Source: Stichopus chloronotus
Taxonomy: Eukaryota > Echinodermata > Holothuroidea > Aspidochirotida > Stichopodidae
Reading direction: 5' to 3'
Length of the DNA stretch: 64,000 nucleotides
Assembly: GCA_021234535.1 (NCBI GenBank)
Contig: CM037843.1
Location: forward strand, 33,357,200 to 33,421,199
The position numbers and the translations under genes are program-made. A model generated the notes under the pieces. The model was given only the letters and a program-made list of their open reading frames with translations. It was not told the DNA's origin and searched no databases. Below are positions 63,948 through 64,000 of this stretch, piece by piece (within the stretch, counting starts at the first letter, position 1; each line of letters begins with the position of its first letter).

Positions 63948-64000
63948 GATGTGTTAATAATACTTGGAGAAGACTGACAGAAAAGTATCAGCAGTTTTCA
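63948..64000 (+). CDS. Possible exon cut by the right edge
   Basis: A strong acceptor (ttttcgctttttttttacag) is followed by sequence that stays open only in one frame (two bases, then CVNNTWRRLTEKYQQFS) to the window end. The protein is not recognised and does not match the expected PEX6 continuation. Only 53 nt are visible, so chance is a real alternative. Confidence 0.25.

Larger units (their letters stand above)
60432..64000. other. Downstream flank of the receptor, no gene recognised
   Basis: Contains short G runs near 60755 and 60822, a 13-bp direct repeat (cctaatccctga, 63819-63845), the SINE-like sequence and a possible edge exon listed separately. No other coding signal was recognised. 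Confidence 0.4.

Overview
The window looks like animal (metazoan) nuclear DNA. It is AT-rich, coding sequence is sparse and cut into short exons with GT..AG introns, and most of it is intron, intergenic DNA and degenerate repeats. Recognisable proteins are closest to an invertebrate deuterostome or similar marine invertebrate; an echinoderm is my guess from protein flavour only, and I cannot name the species. There are no operons, CRISPR arrays or prokaryotic features.

Region 1 (1-17,840, minus strand): the 5' two thirds of PNPT1, the mitochondrial polynucleotide phosphorylase. I could place 18 exons with consistent phases, from an Arg-rich mitochondrial presequence through RNase PH-like core 1, the helical linker and into core 2. 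The gene runs off the left edge, so the rest of core 2 and the KH and S1 domains are outside. A degenerate tandem repeat and a long hairpin lie in intron 1.

Region 2 (17,841-37,938): a 20-kb interval between two divergently oriented genes, with no confident gene. It holds a pair of large inverted repeats (23.26-24.43 kb and 31.55-33.45 kb). Between them are three tandem copies of a ~1.06-kb unit with a near-perfect 64-nt palindrome at one junction, and a 353-bp hAT-like MITE whose empty site is preserved in the sister copies. There are also a possible decayed coding cluster (28.9-29.95 kb), the C-terminal end of a non-LTR retrotransposon (33.7 kb) and a 157-bp tandem duplication (34.6 kb).

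Region 3 (37,939-46,215, plus strand): PEX6, the peroxisomal AAA ATPase, as seven exons (757 residues) covering the N-terminal half and the start of the D1 ATPase domain. The D2 ATPase domain was not found downstream in the window, except for one weak candidate exon at 47.8 kb.

Region 4 (46,216-64,000): mostly non-coding, with several tandem or dispersed repeats. At 59,365-60,431 (plus) there is an intronless class A G-protein-coupled receptor with all seven helices but two +1 frame shifts, so it is either a young pseudogene or an assembly error. A tRNA-derived SINE-like sequence is at 62.45 kb, and a possible exon begins at the right edge.

PNPT1 and PEX6 serve different organelles (mitochondrion, peroxisome). 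Nothing in the sequence suggests joint function beyond neighbourhood.
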